Shown here: positions 44,504 to 55,930 of the stretch, one piece after another
Layout: every line of letters starts with the position of its first letter
How positions within the stretch are numbered: position 1 is the first letter of the stretch
Assembly (NCBI GenBank): GCA_022702705.1
Contig: CM040425.1
Coordinates: 8,882,001 to 8,946,000, forward strand
Length of the DNA: 64,000 nt
Source of the DNA: Papilionanthe hookeriana x Papilionanthe teres
Taxonomy: Eukaryota > Streptophyta > Magnoliopsida > Asparagales > Orchidaceae
Reading direction: 5' to 3'
Translations under genes and position numbers: made by a program
Notes under the pieces: model-generated
What the model was told of the DNA's origin: nothing
Seen by the model: the letters and a program-made list of their open reading frames with translations, nothing else
Database searches by the model: none

Positions 44504-45976
44504 GATTTGTTTTTATGTGTTGTTGAGTTTGTGATGTTTGTATTTGTATTGTATGATGTCTGGAGTTTTATTTGTTGTTTTATTTTGCTGTGAACTCTGA
44601 TATTGTGTAGTTGTTGTTGGATTATTTTTGTTATGCACATTCAGATGTTTTTATGATGAATTAATGTTTTATGTTATCGTTTGTGATATGTTTGTGGTAG
44701 TAAATGTTTTAATGTGTATCTAGTATTTGAGTTTTTAGTAGTGTACTATTTACTTCTAAAAAGTATTAGGAAATTTAAAGCAGTAATAGAAATCACTATT
44801 TAAATTGCATGTTCAACCTTTTCAAAATCTGCTACCATATCAATTATCTAGTATTGTTGTGATTTTAATTACGTTAAGTTGGTATGTATTTGCTAGGAAA
44901 ACCTCCACTACTGTAGAAGTCCTTTGAAATTTTTTTGAAAAACTGAAAAACTAAATTTGATTTCTTTTTACTCTTGTTTTTTTAATTGTTATACTTGCAT
45001 GTTTAGGTTATGAAAATTCTTGCTAGCATGTTATTCTAGTTTTTAATTCTTACCAATGTATCATTTCTTATGTTTAAATACTTTATCCTAACTGAAATTT
45101 TAAAGTTTGGGGGGAATTTTAAAAACAATTTTTCAAAAACTGAAATTTTATTTATTCTCATAAATATTATAAATAAATTTTTTTTTGATTGAAAACAATT
45201 ATGTATATGAAGTTATATTAAGAGAGCAAAATTTTAAATATAGAAATGAGTAAGATAATTTAGTTAAAATTTATAGTAATGATGAAAAATTTAAAGTTAA
45301 ATTTTTCTTAGTAAAAAATGTTAAATATAGTTAAATCATATTTAGTAATAAATGTTGTATTTTTAGAAAGATAGAAGATTTGACTTTTATTTTTCAAAAG
45401 ATAAATTTCTTTTATTGAAAAATAATTCTCAACACTGTTATTATGACTTTTAAGTGAATGATATATATCAAAACTTTATTTTAAATGGAAGGGTGGAATT
45501 CAAAATCATTAAAGGCTTATCCAGATCTAGTAATCCTTTCCTCCAAAAAAAAAAGAAATAAAGAATGAAAAGGGGAGGAGAAGTTTGAGGATTTAAGGGC
45601 CTAATAAAAAATTTGTTCCATACCAAAAGTTTAAAATATAAGTTTTAAGAAAATCTAAAGCTTAGGATTATAATATAGTGATTAAAATTATTTTCAAATA
45701 AAAATTTTTAAGTGAGGAAAATAAAATGTTTAAATGCTATATTTTAAAAAATCTACAAGTATTTCTGAATTAGATAGGAACTTATATTTTTCATGATCCT
45801 TTACTTAAAAACTTTCTAAACTTTAAGTTGGTCAAATTTACTAAATTTTTTTCTAAATTAGACAACTTCATTTTTAGAACAAATTTTGAAACCTTCCTAA
45901 AGAAACTCATTTACATAATTTGCATGCTTGATTTTTATATTATTATAGTGTCACTTGAGGACAAGTAAGATTTTAT
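44504..45976 (+). other. Element B 3' non-coding spacer
   Basis: AT-rich, no coding. Shares with C the block around CCTCCACTACTGTAGAAGTC (44873-44935), a PPT-like motif at 45105-45116 (GTTTGGGGGGAA) and a short A/G-rich tract at 45543-45582. Confidence 0.7.
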
Positions 45977-45990
45977 GTTTGGGGGGATTT
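45977..45990 (+). promoter_or_regulatory. Element B polypurine tract
   Basis: TGTTTGGGGGGATTT before the LTR start TGATACGCC at 45991. Confidence 0.85.
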
Positions 45991-46163
45991 TGATACGCCT
46001 AAAATATATGGTGTATTTAAACACATTTTTATGCCTATTTTTGATGATATTACACTTTAATGAAAGATATTTTTATGTTTTTCTTGCATTTATGATGAAA
46101 ATCAGTGATTGTGATGAAAGGAGCAAAAAAGGATCAAATTGCGAGAAAAAAGTGGAAGGTCTG
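45991..46163 (+). repeat. Element B 3' LTR, left part, cut by element G
   Basis: TGATACGCCTAAAATATATG and about 170 bp match the C LTRs up to the ...GGATCAAATTGCGAG segment. The G LTR then begins. The rest of the B LTR appears at about 59020. Confidence 0.8.
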
Positions 46164-47661
46164 TGACCTAAGGAAATAATGTTAAGATTTTCATGCTTAT
46201 TTTATACTGATTTTGATGATATTTCACTTTAAAGAAGGGTATTTTTGGTATTTTTCTGCGGGTATGAAGATTTAAGGACAATGGAGCGAAAATATGTAAA
46301 AAGGAGCAAATTTGGAGCAAAAAGAGATAAAATATGAAAATTTAACTTAGTGTGCCGATGGCGAGGTCGATGGCGTCGACGACGTGATTTTCCCTAGAGT
46401 TCAAAATATATTTCAAGGGAGGCTGCTGACGACGGAGGTCGAGGCCGCCGTCAGCGGGTCTAGTTCAAGGCATTGTTTCTAGAAGGCCGGTGACGGCGGA
46501 GCTCGAGGCCACCAACGGTGGAATCAGTGGTTCTTTCACAAAATACGTCGAATGTGGACGATTTTCTAAGGTATGCTTGGAAAACCCTTGGAGACTTCAA
46601 CAACTTTAAAAAAAGAACAATTCTAGGCCAAAAATGTGATTCTATTTGGTTCTTCTAAGAGTCACTAAGAGTTCTTAACAAGTCTTTTAGGGGTCTTATA
46701 AGAATTACTTAGTGTCAATTAGAGAGTCCACTAGTGTCCATTGTTGTTATTTAGTGAGTGTTAATTAGTGAGTTCATATACATATATTGGTGAGGAATTC
46801 TTCGAAGGATTGTAAGAGTAGAAGGGAAGTGAGAGATCTCTTCTGCATTACTATTTCGAAGGAGAATTCCACATTCCGTAAAGAAAGGAAGAGATTCAGA
46901 GAAACTTCAAGAAATTTACTTGGGGAGGAATTTAAAATAAATTGTGTTTATTTACTTTAGTTTGTAGAACTTTACTTTTATAGTTGAAACCCAAGTTTTA
47001 TGGTATCCTCTCCATGAAATCTGAGTAGTTTTTCTGTCTTTCTCCTAGTTTTGATATTTTTGTGGAATGATATATAGAATTAGAGTGCCCTAAAAATTTA
47101 AAGAAGTTGTGATAATCTTTTACTTAAATCTTTATTTACTTTCAATCTGGCCAATTGAATAGTTAAAATATGTTCTGTTTAAAAACTATAGTAAATATTA
47201 TATCCAAGATTCAGGGAGATCAAAATCCTTGGAAGCAGGGTGTAAATAAATAGGGAAATAAAATTCATCGGCCGTAGAATTGGAGATTTATGAGTGACAG
47301 GCTAATATCCTCAATTCGGTCCTATCGTTTGGGTGCTAAAGTGTATATGTTATCCCTCATGCGAGGGGAAGTGGGAGCATCGAAGTGTGAGCCGGTATCC
47401 TCCCAGCCTAGCTACAGATTTAGTAACCAAGCATAGGATTAGTCAATATTCTTTATGCCTGGACCAAAGGGTAAAGAATAGATATGCTCCTATTTGGCAC
47501 AACACCATTTTAAACTAATTAGAATTATCTATTCACTTAAACATCTTAACAAAAGAGAAAGATTCTTGCTTATATATTTAAACTTCACTTTAGTAGAATT
47601 AGATATCTGTTAGTAGAACTAGTTTAATTTAAACTTTATATTATTGTCGATTGCGTATTAG
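46164..47661 (+). repeat. Element G 5' LTR, 3'-truncated
   Basis: Starts TGACCTAAGGAAATAATG. It matches the 3' LTR up to TTGCGTATTAGTG with about 6% mismatch by eye (sampled near the start), mostly transitions. It includes a GC-rich cassette at 46352-46515 and the conserved block at 47270-47505. The breakpoint at GTG (47661-47663) is shared between the LTR and gag sequence. Confidence 0.8.
46352..46515 (+). promoter_or_regulatory. GC-rich cassette in the G 5' LTR
   Basis: Words such as GGCGAGGTCGATGGCGTCG, GACGGAGGTCGAGGCCGCC and GACGGCGGAGCTCGAGGCC, about 190 bp from the LTR start. The 3' LTR copy is at 57508-57675. Dyad CCACCGACGGTGG is clearest in the 3' copy. Confidence 0.7.
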
Positions 47662-48570
47662 TGGATCACCAATGTCTAAACCTTTTGAAGAAGCCTATGC
47701 GTTAATAGAAGAAATGGCTACAATAATTTTCAATGGCCTGCTAAAAGGGTAAATCCTAAGAGAGTACCCAGTATTCATGATTCAGGTGTTTTAACTATGA
47801 TAGTTTCTCAAATTGCTACTCTTTCAAAGAAAATAAATCAATACGGAATGAACCATTCTTAAATAACTCTAGTGTTAGAAGAAAATTCATTAGGACAAAT
47901 TGTAGATGCTCAACATTCATATGAAACTATAAATTTAATAAATAATAGACAAAATAACCCTTATTTAAACTATTATAATCCAGGTTGGAAAAATCATCCA
48001 AACTTTAATTGGAATAACCAACGTAATGCAAATCCTGTTAATCCTTAGTGGGGGAACAATCCTGTAAACCCATTAGGAAATATAAACAACCATGATAGCT
48101 CTAATTATTGACCTTCTAATCTACCAGGTTTTTATAATAATTCACAATTTAAGGAGAAGAAGTTATCTATGGAAGAATTAGTTTTGAATATGTGTAATCA
48201 ATTACAAAAACAAGCAGCTGCTATTAAAAATTTAGAAAACTGATTGGGGTAAATTGCTACTGCATTAAGCAATAGACCCGTTGGAACTTTACCTACCAAT
48301 GTTGAAGTAAATCCTAAAGGTCAATGACAAGAACAAATTAAGGCTATTCAGTTGAGAAGTGGAAAAGATTCGGAAACAAGAGTTCAAAAAGAAACTGTAG
48401 TTGAAAAGGAAAAAGAAGAAACTGAAGGGGAAAATGAAAGTCTATATCCTGATTTTCATCTAAAACCTACGAAAATTACTGTTGAAAGACCTCCACCACC
48501 ATTTCCTCAAAGACTAAAGCAACAAGATAATAGAAAAAGAATTGCTAAATTCTTAGACATTTAAAAAAAA
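47662..48570 (+). pseudogene. Element G gag remnant
   Basis: Begins mid-gag at the deletion junction with M-S-K-P-F-E-E-A-Y-A-L-I-E-E. The Asn/Tyr/Pro-rich region (47940-48060), F-K-E-K-K-L-S and the basic linker follow. The frame is open over 48352-48564 and ends at a TAA at 48562. Several earlier stops. Confidence 0.75.
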
Positions 48571-49485
48571 TTGTCAATAAATATTCCTTTTGTTGAAGCT
48601 TTGGAACAAATGCCTGATTATGTTAAATTTATGAAGGATATACTGAACAAAAAGAGGAAGTTACTAGATCATGAGACTGTTGCACTCAGTGAAGAGTGTA
48701 GTGCTTATAATTCGAGAAAGCTTCTCGAAAAACTTAAAGATCTCGGTAGTTTCACTATCCCGTGTCTTATTGGTGAAAAATTTTATAGGCGAGCATTATG
48801 TGATTTGGGAGCTAGCATAAATTTGATGCCTCTATCAACTTTTAAAAGGTTAGGAATATGAGAGATTGCACCAACCTCTGTAACTCTACAGTTAGCTGAT
48901 ACATCTATCATACATCCTAAAGGAGTTGTAGAAGATGTTCTGGTCAAGGTTGACAAGTTTATCTTTCCTGTGGACTTTATCATTTTAGATAAGGAAGAAT
49001 ATAAAAAAATTCCAATCATTTTAGGAAGACCATTTCTAGCTACAGGAAGAGCAATGATAGATGTTCAAAAAGGAGAATTGACAATGAAAGTAAATGATCA
49101 AGAAGTAACCTTTGACATGTCAAAGTCAATGAAATATCCTTCAACAGAAAAAGTTGATGAATGTTTCAGAATGGATATACGTGATTATCTCAAAAGAGAA
49201 TATTTTAAGGAAAATTATGAAGAAAAAGAAGATATGGAAAAAGATGAATATGATGAAATTGATAGCGAAGAAGCTGATTATATTCAGGAGAAATTTGAAA
49301 TGCTCAATTCAACATCACTAGAAAATGAAACATTAATTCCATTTGTAGTAAAACCCCTTGAACTTGAATTAAAGAATCTTCCAAATCATTTGGAGTATGA
49401 ATTTTTAGGAGAGTTTTCAACATTACCAATAATTGTATTCTCAGACTTAAATGAAATTCAAGAAAAAAATTATTGGATACATTAA
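48571..49485 (+). pseudogene. Element G retropepsin and linker
   Basis: The catalytic motif A-L-C-D-L-G-A-S-I-N-L-M-P is intact near 48795-48830. One TGA at 48859. The rest is open from 48970 with V-D-F-I-I-L-D, I-I-L-G-R-P-F-L-A-T-G-R-A-M and V-T-F-D-M-S-K-S-M-K. A Glu/Asp-rich linker leads to the RT entry P-L-E-L-E-L-K-N-L-P. A frameshift at about 49475 follows. Confidence 0.8.
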
Positions 49486-50180
49486 AAAAATATAAAAAGC
49501 TTTTGGTTGGACTCTAGCTGACATTAAAGGAAATAGTCCTTCAATTTGTATGCAAATATATTTATTAAATGAAGAATATAAACCAAGAATTGATCCACAA
49601 AGGAGACTAAACCATATTATAAAAGACGTAGTTAAAAAAGAGATTTTAAAATTGCTGGATGCTGGAATTATATATCCTATTTCGGATAGTACTTAACTAA
49701 GTCCATTTCATTGTGTTCCCAAGAAAGGAGGTGTAACTGTTGAAGGAAATGAAAATAATGAATTAATACCTATCAGACAAGTTAATGGTTGGTGTATTTG
49801 TATTGATTATCAAAAATTAAATGCCACCACCCGAAAAGATCACTTTCCTCTTCCTTTTCTAGACCAAATCTTGGATAGACTTACTGGACATAAGTATTAC
49901 TACTTTTTGGATGGATATATCGGTTACCATCAAATACCTATTGCTCTTGAGGATCAAGAGAAAACAACATTTACTAGTCCTTATGAAACTTTTGGTTTTC
50001 AAAGAATGTCTTTCGGACTATGTAATGCACCTGCAACATCCAAAGATGTATGATGTCTATCTTTAGTAAATTAATTAATAATGGAATAGAAGTATTTATG
50101 GATGATTTCTTTGTGTTTGGAACATTATTTGACGCATTCTTAATCATCTTGAAAAATTTTTGGAGCTATGCGAAAGAACT
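49486..50180 (+). pseudogene. Element G reverse transcriptase
   Basis: C-V-P-K-K-G-G-V-T-V near 49710, C-I-C-I-D-Y-Q-K-L-N near 49795, H-F-P-L-P-F-L-D-Q near 49840, a single copy of F-L-D-G-Y-I-G-Y-H-Q (49905-49935) and the catalytic F-M-D-D-F-F-V-F-G near 50095. Stops at about 49694 and 50051 and a frameshift near 50140. Confidence 0.8.
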
Positions 50181-51050
50181 AACTTAGGTCTAAATTGGGA
50201 GAAATGTCAATTTATGGTTGTAGGAGGAATTGTATTAGGGCATAAAATTTCAGAAAATGACATGGAAGAAGACCCTGCAAAAATTCATGTAATAGCTAAA
50301 TTACCACCTTCTACTACAGTAAAAGGGGTAAGAAGATTTCTTGGACTTGCCAGTTTCTACAGGCCCTATATTAAAGATTTTTCAAAAATTACTAAACTTC
50401 TATGCCAAATTTTATAAAAAGACAAGCAATTTGAATTTACCAAAGGCTGCTTAAATGCCTTTGAGTTATTAAAGGAAAAATAAATCACAGCACCTGTAAA
50501 AATTTCACCTGATTGGGAGAACCATTTTAATTAATGTGCGATGCTAGTGATTATGATATTGGAGCTATTCTTGGTCAAAGATATGATAAAATTTTTAAAG
50601 TTATATAATATGCTAGTAGAACTCTTAATGTTGTTCAAATTAACTACACAGTTACTGAAAAAGATTTACTGGCTATTGTGTATGCTTTTGATAAATTCAG
50701 ATCATATTTAATTGGAACTAAAAGTATTGTGCATACTGATTACTCTGCTATTAAATATTTGATGCAAAAGAAGGATACTAAACCTAGATTAATTAGATTG
50801 ATACTTTTAATGCAAGAATTCAATTTTGTGGTGATTGATAGAAAAGGAACTAACAATCAAATTGCTGATCATTTGTCGAGAATGGAATATCATGAATTAT
50901 CTGATACCAAAAATGAAATTATAGACAGTTTCCCTGACGAAAAACTTTATAATATTAATGAGTGGAAAATACCTTGGTATGCTGATATTGTTAACTATAT
51001 AGTAAGCGATATTTTGCCACCTATGCTAACTCTGCAGCAACATAAAAAAT
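50181..51050 (+). pseudogene. Element G RT connection and RNase H
   Basis: V-L-G-H-K-I-S, F-L-G-L-A-S-F-Y-R-P-Y-I, then RNase H with M-C-D-A-S-D near 50535, T-E-K-D-L-L-A near 50655 and V-H-T-D-Y-S near 50730. Open over 50678-51097 into the linker. A frameshift near 50520 and stops at about 50416 and 50482. Confidence 0.8.
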
Positions 51051-52215
51051 TCATTCATGATGCAAAAGCATATTTTTGGGATGAACCATATTTATAAAAG
51101 CAATGTAACGATCTTATTATTAGGAGATGTGTGCCTTATGAAGAAACTGAACATATTATTTAAAAATGCCATGATTCCGAATTTGGAGGACATTTTGGGA
51201 TTGACAAAACTGAACATAAAATTTTGCAAGCTGGATTTTATTGGCCCACTCTTCTTAGAGATGTTTACATATATATTAAAACTTGTGATTGATGCCAACG
51301 AGTAGGTAATATATCTAGAAGAAATAAAATGCCTCTAAATTTCATGTTAGAAGTGGAGTTTTTTTATTTTTGGGGATTAGATTTCATGGGACCATTTATT
51401 CCTTCATTTGGGAACTTTTATATTTTAATTGCAGTTGATTTTGTATCAAAGTGGATTGAAGCAGAAGCTTTACCTTGTTATGATGCTGAAAGTGTTTCAA
51501 GATTCTTAATGAAAAATATTTTCACAAGATACGAAATGCCAAGAGTAATTATCACTGACGGAGGATCCCATTTTAGGAATAAATATATTCAAAGATTGGT
51601 AGAAAACTTTAATATTGTTCATAGAATCTCTACTACTTATCATCCTCAAACAAGTGGTTTAGCCGAAGTTTCTAATCATGAGATCAAACAAATTTTAGAA
51701 AAGATTGTAAATCCTAGTAGAGTAGATTGGTCTACAAGACTGATTATTGCGTTATGGGCATACAGGACTGTTTATAAAACTCCTATTGGCATGACTCCTT
51801 ACAGGATTATGTATGGAAAAACATGTCACTTACCAATAGAATTGGAGCATAAAGTATATTGAGTGATTAAAGAATTCAACTATAATTTGAAAAATGCTGG
51901 TGCGAAGAGAATGTTGAAATTGAATGAATTAGAAGAATTAAGAAATGAATCTTACGATAACAACATAATTTATAAGGAAAAACTGAATTTAATGCATGAT
52001 CAGAAGATTAACCAGAAGAACTTTGAACCAGGATAAGAAGTTTTACTTTACAATACAAGGCTGAAATTATTTCCTGTAAAATTGAAGTCTCCTTGGTTAG
52101 GACCCTTTACTGTGACTCAGGTTTACACTTATGGAGCAGTTGAAATCGAAGATCAGAAGACTTAGAATATATTTAATGTTAATGGACATAGATTAAAATC
52201 ATATTTTGAGGGTAA
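51051..52215 (+). pseudogene. Element G integrase
   Basis: Zinc-finger region 51100-51305 in mixed frames, then an open core 51329-51862: L-D-F-M-G-P-F (Asp), I-I-T-D-G-G-S-H-F (Asp, near 51550) and G-L-A-E-V-S-N-H-E (Glu, near 51660). This is the only integrase core here with all three catalytic acids in one undamaged frame. One TGA at 51860, then the GPF module G-P-F-T-V near 52100. Confidence 0.85.
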
Positions 52216-52275
52216 CAGACAAAATTTTAAAGAGATTTTAATGCTCAGTCAACCTGAATAACACATGAATAGGTC

Positions 52276-52318
52276 GTGCTGAAGACATTAAACCAAACAC
52301 TTTATTGGAGGCAAACAA
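52276..52318 (+). promoter_or_regulatory. Conserved post-integrase block, element G
   Basis: GTGCTGAAGACATTAAACCA followed by a decayed GGAGGCAAACAAT core. Equivalent to the blocks in A, B and C. Confidence 0.5.
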
Positions 52319-52481
52319 TACTTATCATTATTTGTTTGAGTGATTATTTAAGTTTGATGTTAGTTTGTAGTAATATTGAATTCAACTACTTGTATTTGAC
52401 CTTTGATTATGAAGAATTTGGATCCATAGAGAAAACTTGGAACATATTTGACTACGGCATAAATGTGCAAATTTTTTCCTA

Positions 52482-52600
52482 AGGCGACAACGGCGCGCTC
52501 GACGCCGTCAATTTTGGGTTTTTCCCGAGAGCCATAGAATTTAATTGCACAAGGCTCGCCGACGGCACCTTCGAGGCCACCGACAATGAGATCGGCGAGT
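52482..52600 (+). promoter_or_regulatory. GC-rich cassette upstream of ORF1, element G
   Basis: GGCGACAACGGCGCGCTCG, CTCGCCGACGGCACC and GAGATCGGCGAG words. A TATA-like CTTATAAAC lies about 55 bp downstream at 52658. Similar words occur in the G LTR and before ORF2. Confidence 0.65.
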
Positions 52601-52734
52601 GCACAGTTTTTCGAGTTCGAAATGGCAAATTTTGGCAGTTTTTAGCGAATTCATCCCTTATAAACTCCCATGGACGGTTCCTAAACACTCCAACTTCCCA
52701 AAAATGAATGGAAACTACTTTCAATTCCTCTCTA

Positions 52735-53703
52735 ATGGCTTTCATTTCAGTAGATTACTCAGGATTTCAATTTTACATTCGGAAAAAGTTCATTAGTGCC
52801 GAGGCACAATGACATTTCAACAAGGTGATGTCCAAGAGAAGCCTAACCAAGGAAAGAGGATTCATTAATAGAGGATTAAGTAATTATTCATCACCAATTA
52901 AAGAAATGATTGTGCAGCGAAGATGGGAAGTGTTTTGCTATACTACTGCCGTAGTAGTCGTTCCAACGGTTAAGGAATTCTACGCAAATTTACATGGAAT
53001 CAACTAAGAAAGCGTCTGTGTATGAGATAGGTGGATTACATTTAATTCTGGAAGGATTAATTAGTTATACATGTTTGAGAATGTTTCTGTCGGCCACTAT
53101 TCCAATTTCGTACCGATGAGAGAAAAGATGAATGCAATTTACCAGTATTTGATAGACTAAACCAATGACTGGGAAGTTAGAGAAAATGGGTACGTTAATT
53201 TTTCTACAACACTTTTAAATCCCATTTCAAAGAATTGACACTTTTTCATATATACGAAATTATTGCCGACAATGAAAATCGGCAAAGTCACAAAAGAAAG
53301 TGCAATTCTAAACTATTACATTAAAATGGGATGGCCCATTGATATTGGATAAATTATTATGAAGTCTGTGTCTGGCATCATCGTTTAAGGATCATCTCAA
53401 GGGCTTGGACATCCTTCAACAATCTTCTCAATATGCAGTTTGTTTCAAGTATCGTACGAGATTTGGGAGAAAATACTGCTACCTTGGAAACCTTTAGACC
53501 CAACTCGTATGTTCCCAGCCAATGATGAGGAGAATGACACGGGTGTGATTATGGATCAAGCATCACAGAATTTTGTTCCTATTCAACTTCTAGTAGCGGA
53601 CAAGACACCAATGATCTTACACCGAATCAAGAGTCTGGAGAAGAAGGTATAAAATTTAATGAGTATTGTTAACAATATGTCTGATTTCTTTGATCATATC
53701 GAT
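52735..53703 (+). pseudogene. Element G ORF1a, plant transposon-associated protein
   Basis: ATG at 52735 is equivalent to 7625 in A. R-W-E-V-F-C-Y, V-K-E-F-Y-A-N-L, G-W-P-I-D-I-G and G-L-G-H-P-S-T-I-F blocks are readable. Stops include a TGA in an Arg codon (near 52828), several between 53000 and 53160, and a TAA at 53650. It ends at the conserved TGA at 53704. Orthologous to A ORF1a. Confidence 0.7.
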
Positions 53704-53709
53704 TGAAGG

Positions 53710-53895
53710 ATGAAGGAGCATTTTGGTCATACTGGGCAATTCAAAGCGAGTCTAATACGCTTAATGAAGAGAATGGGTTGGGTTGAAGAAGATTCAACTG
53801 AAGAATTTCCATTTCGACCTTTTTATAACCTCTTTGTCCATGTTCAAGCAATGGGTGATATTAGAGGGGAAACCAGTACAAATTCAGAAGAGTAG
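53710..53895 (+). CDS. Element G ORF1b (61 codons, open)
   Basis: Open ATG-started frame two codons after the TGA, exactly as long as in A. Shares M-K-E-H-F, H-T-G, G-W and the F-P-F-R-P-F-Y-N-L-F-V-H block with A, with roughly 60% identical residues by eye. Intact although ORF1a just upstream has many stops. Confidence 0.6.
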   Translation: MKEHFGHTGQFKASLIRLMKRMGWVEEDSTEEFPFRPFYNLFVHVQAMGDIRGETSTNSEE

Positions 53896-54281
53896 TACAT
53901 TGTTTTATTTATTTCTTTATGTTTGATTTGAACTTTGTTTGTGTGTTTGCTTTATTAGTTTGCTTTTTAATCTCAGTATAGTTGAGATAATGATTAAATT
54001 GTTTGTTTTCAGCGTTTTGAGTGTTTTGGTTTGGATTGCAACGCTGATTAGATATCTTTAGGTTGAAAAAATACATGTTTATGTGTGTTATGTGGAGTGT
54101 AAATACTTGGATTTAATATATAAATGTGAAGTTTTGTTGTGTGTATGTTTATTTGTGTTAATACATCACTTAATCACTTCAAATATTTGATTTAAATGAT
54201 CAAACAGATGACGACGAGGCTTAAAATTGATCGAAATCGTAAAAATTTGAAAAATGATTAAAATTTAAGAATCTCACCAAC

Positions 54282-54385
54282 GGTGCGCTCGAGGCTGTCG
54301 ACGACGTGTTTTTCCTGAGACTATGGAAATTTAATCCTATTGAGCTCGCCGATAGCGCGAATGATCCCACCGAAGGTGAGATCTC
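54282..54385 (+). promoter_or_regulatory. GC-rich cassette upstream of ORF2, element G
   Basis: CACCAACGGTGCGCTCGAGG, GTCGACGACG and GAGCTCGCCGATAGCGCG, about 345 bp before ORF2. A run CACTATTCATCATC downstream is shared with A at the same place. Confidence 0.6.
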
Positions 54386-54727
54386 GAAAAATTACCTTTT
54401 AACCATGATTTCGACTGGTCAAACGCCACTATTCATCATCTTCTTCCCCATTTTACATAAAAAGTCGACCTAGGGCTTGATAGATCTCGGATTTGGAGCA
54501 ATTTCAACACATTCTAACACTGAATTTCATCTTCCCTTGGTAAGAGATTCACTCCTTTGTAAAAATTTTTTATTTTCACCATGAATTTCTTCCACATTAA
54601 GAAATTTTGGAAAATTTTAAAATGTGGAGAAAAGACTTGGAAGGAATTCATGGAACTTGATTTAGTTTGCTTTAAACCCCCTTTAGAAGCCATTGTGTTA
54701 TTATTTTGGAGATTAGTTTAGATTTTT

Positions 54728-55930
54728 GTGAGTTTGATAAATCAAACATTGGTTCCACGACAAAAGAGAAGACTTGAACATGACGAGACTCGATTTATAA
54801 ACGTAAAAGCACAAACGAGGTATACTTTAATATTTCAGAGTAAGAAGTGCATACAAGATCGAGTTTACAAAAATCCTGGAGGAGAGGTTGAACAAGTTAT
54901 CAAGGAGAGAGGATGGTAGAACTTCTGTTACACAAAAAATAGAGCTGTTATTGAAGTTGTAAGAGAGTTTCACTCTAATCTGACTCAACTCAAGGATGAG
55001 CCTGTCCAAGTAAGAGGATTCTCTGTTGACTTTAATGCTAACCGCATTAACACTTTTTACGAGCTTCACAACTATTTTTCTAGCGAGTATGAAACATTTG
55101 GAACAATGGAGGGTCCGTTAAACGATGTCATTGACTTTCTCACTGATGGGAAATGAGTTTGGAAAATTAAAAATTGTGAACAGATTAACTTTCCACTTTC
55201 CATGATGAATGCCAAAGCTAAGGCATGGCATTATTTCATTTGTTCAACTCTGCTGCCCACCTATCGTCATAGTGAAGTCTCGAGAGACAGAGTTGTTCTG
55301 AATTTCTGTATTTAGAACAATAGAAGTATAAATGTGGGGAGAATTATTTACAAGAATATTATGGCCACTACGAAGAGTGAGACAAGTGGATATTTAGGGC
55401 ATCCTGGCCTAATTTATGCACTTTGTCAATTATATGGAGTTGAAGCAAGAGATAATGAAGAATGGGTGTATCCGATGAAACCCATTAGTAAAGAAAATAT
55501 AAAAACTTATGAATCCCATGAGGAATAGACAACTGGGAGTAGAAGCAAGGCATCTTCTACTATAGACATTCCTTCTACTAACTATGTCCCTCCTGCCTCT
55601 AGTTCCCCTACCTTATATGATTTGATGAATGCCATGACCCTGCAGCGAAAATATTTTGAGCAGTTAGATGAAAAATTAGAAAGAATTGATCACAAGATTG
55701 AAGGATTAGAGAGAAGACATGATCATGACAGTGAGTATCTTCAGAGGCACTCTAATTTTAAAATGGCTTATTATGATGCTCAGGCTAGTTACTACTGAGA
55801 AGAGCCTGATGTAATTTTTCCAGATTGCCCCTGTTATACTCAGTATCAACCCAATCCCCTGCTGACTAGGGTAATGAGGACGTTGTATAGGATTTTGATG
55901 ATTGATCTTTGTGATTGTGATGTGATGTGA
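54728..55930 (+). pseudogene. Element G ORF2, plant transposon-associated protein
   Basis: The expected ATG is lost (GTG at 54728). Readable blocks: F-I-N-V-K-A-Q-T-R-Y, D-R-V-Y-K-N-P-G-G-E-V, V-V-R-E-F-H-S-N-L, V-R-G-F, D-F-L-T-D-G and, in 55334-55528, L-G-H-P-G-L-I-Y-A-L-C-Q-L. C-terminal coiled-coil-like stretch with R-R-H-D-H-D-S-E-Y-L-Q-R. Stops at about 54917, 55156, 55313 (TAG shared with A) and 55525. Confidence 0.7.
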
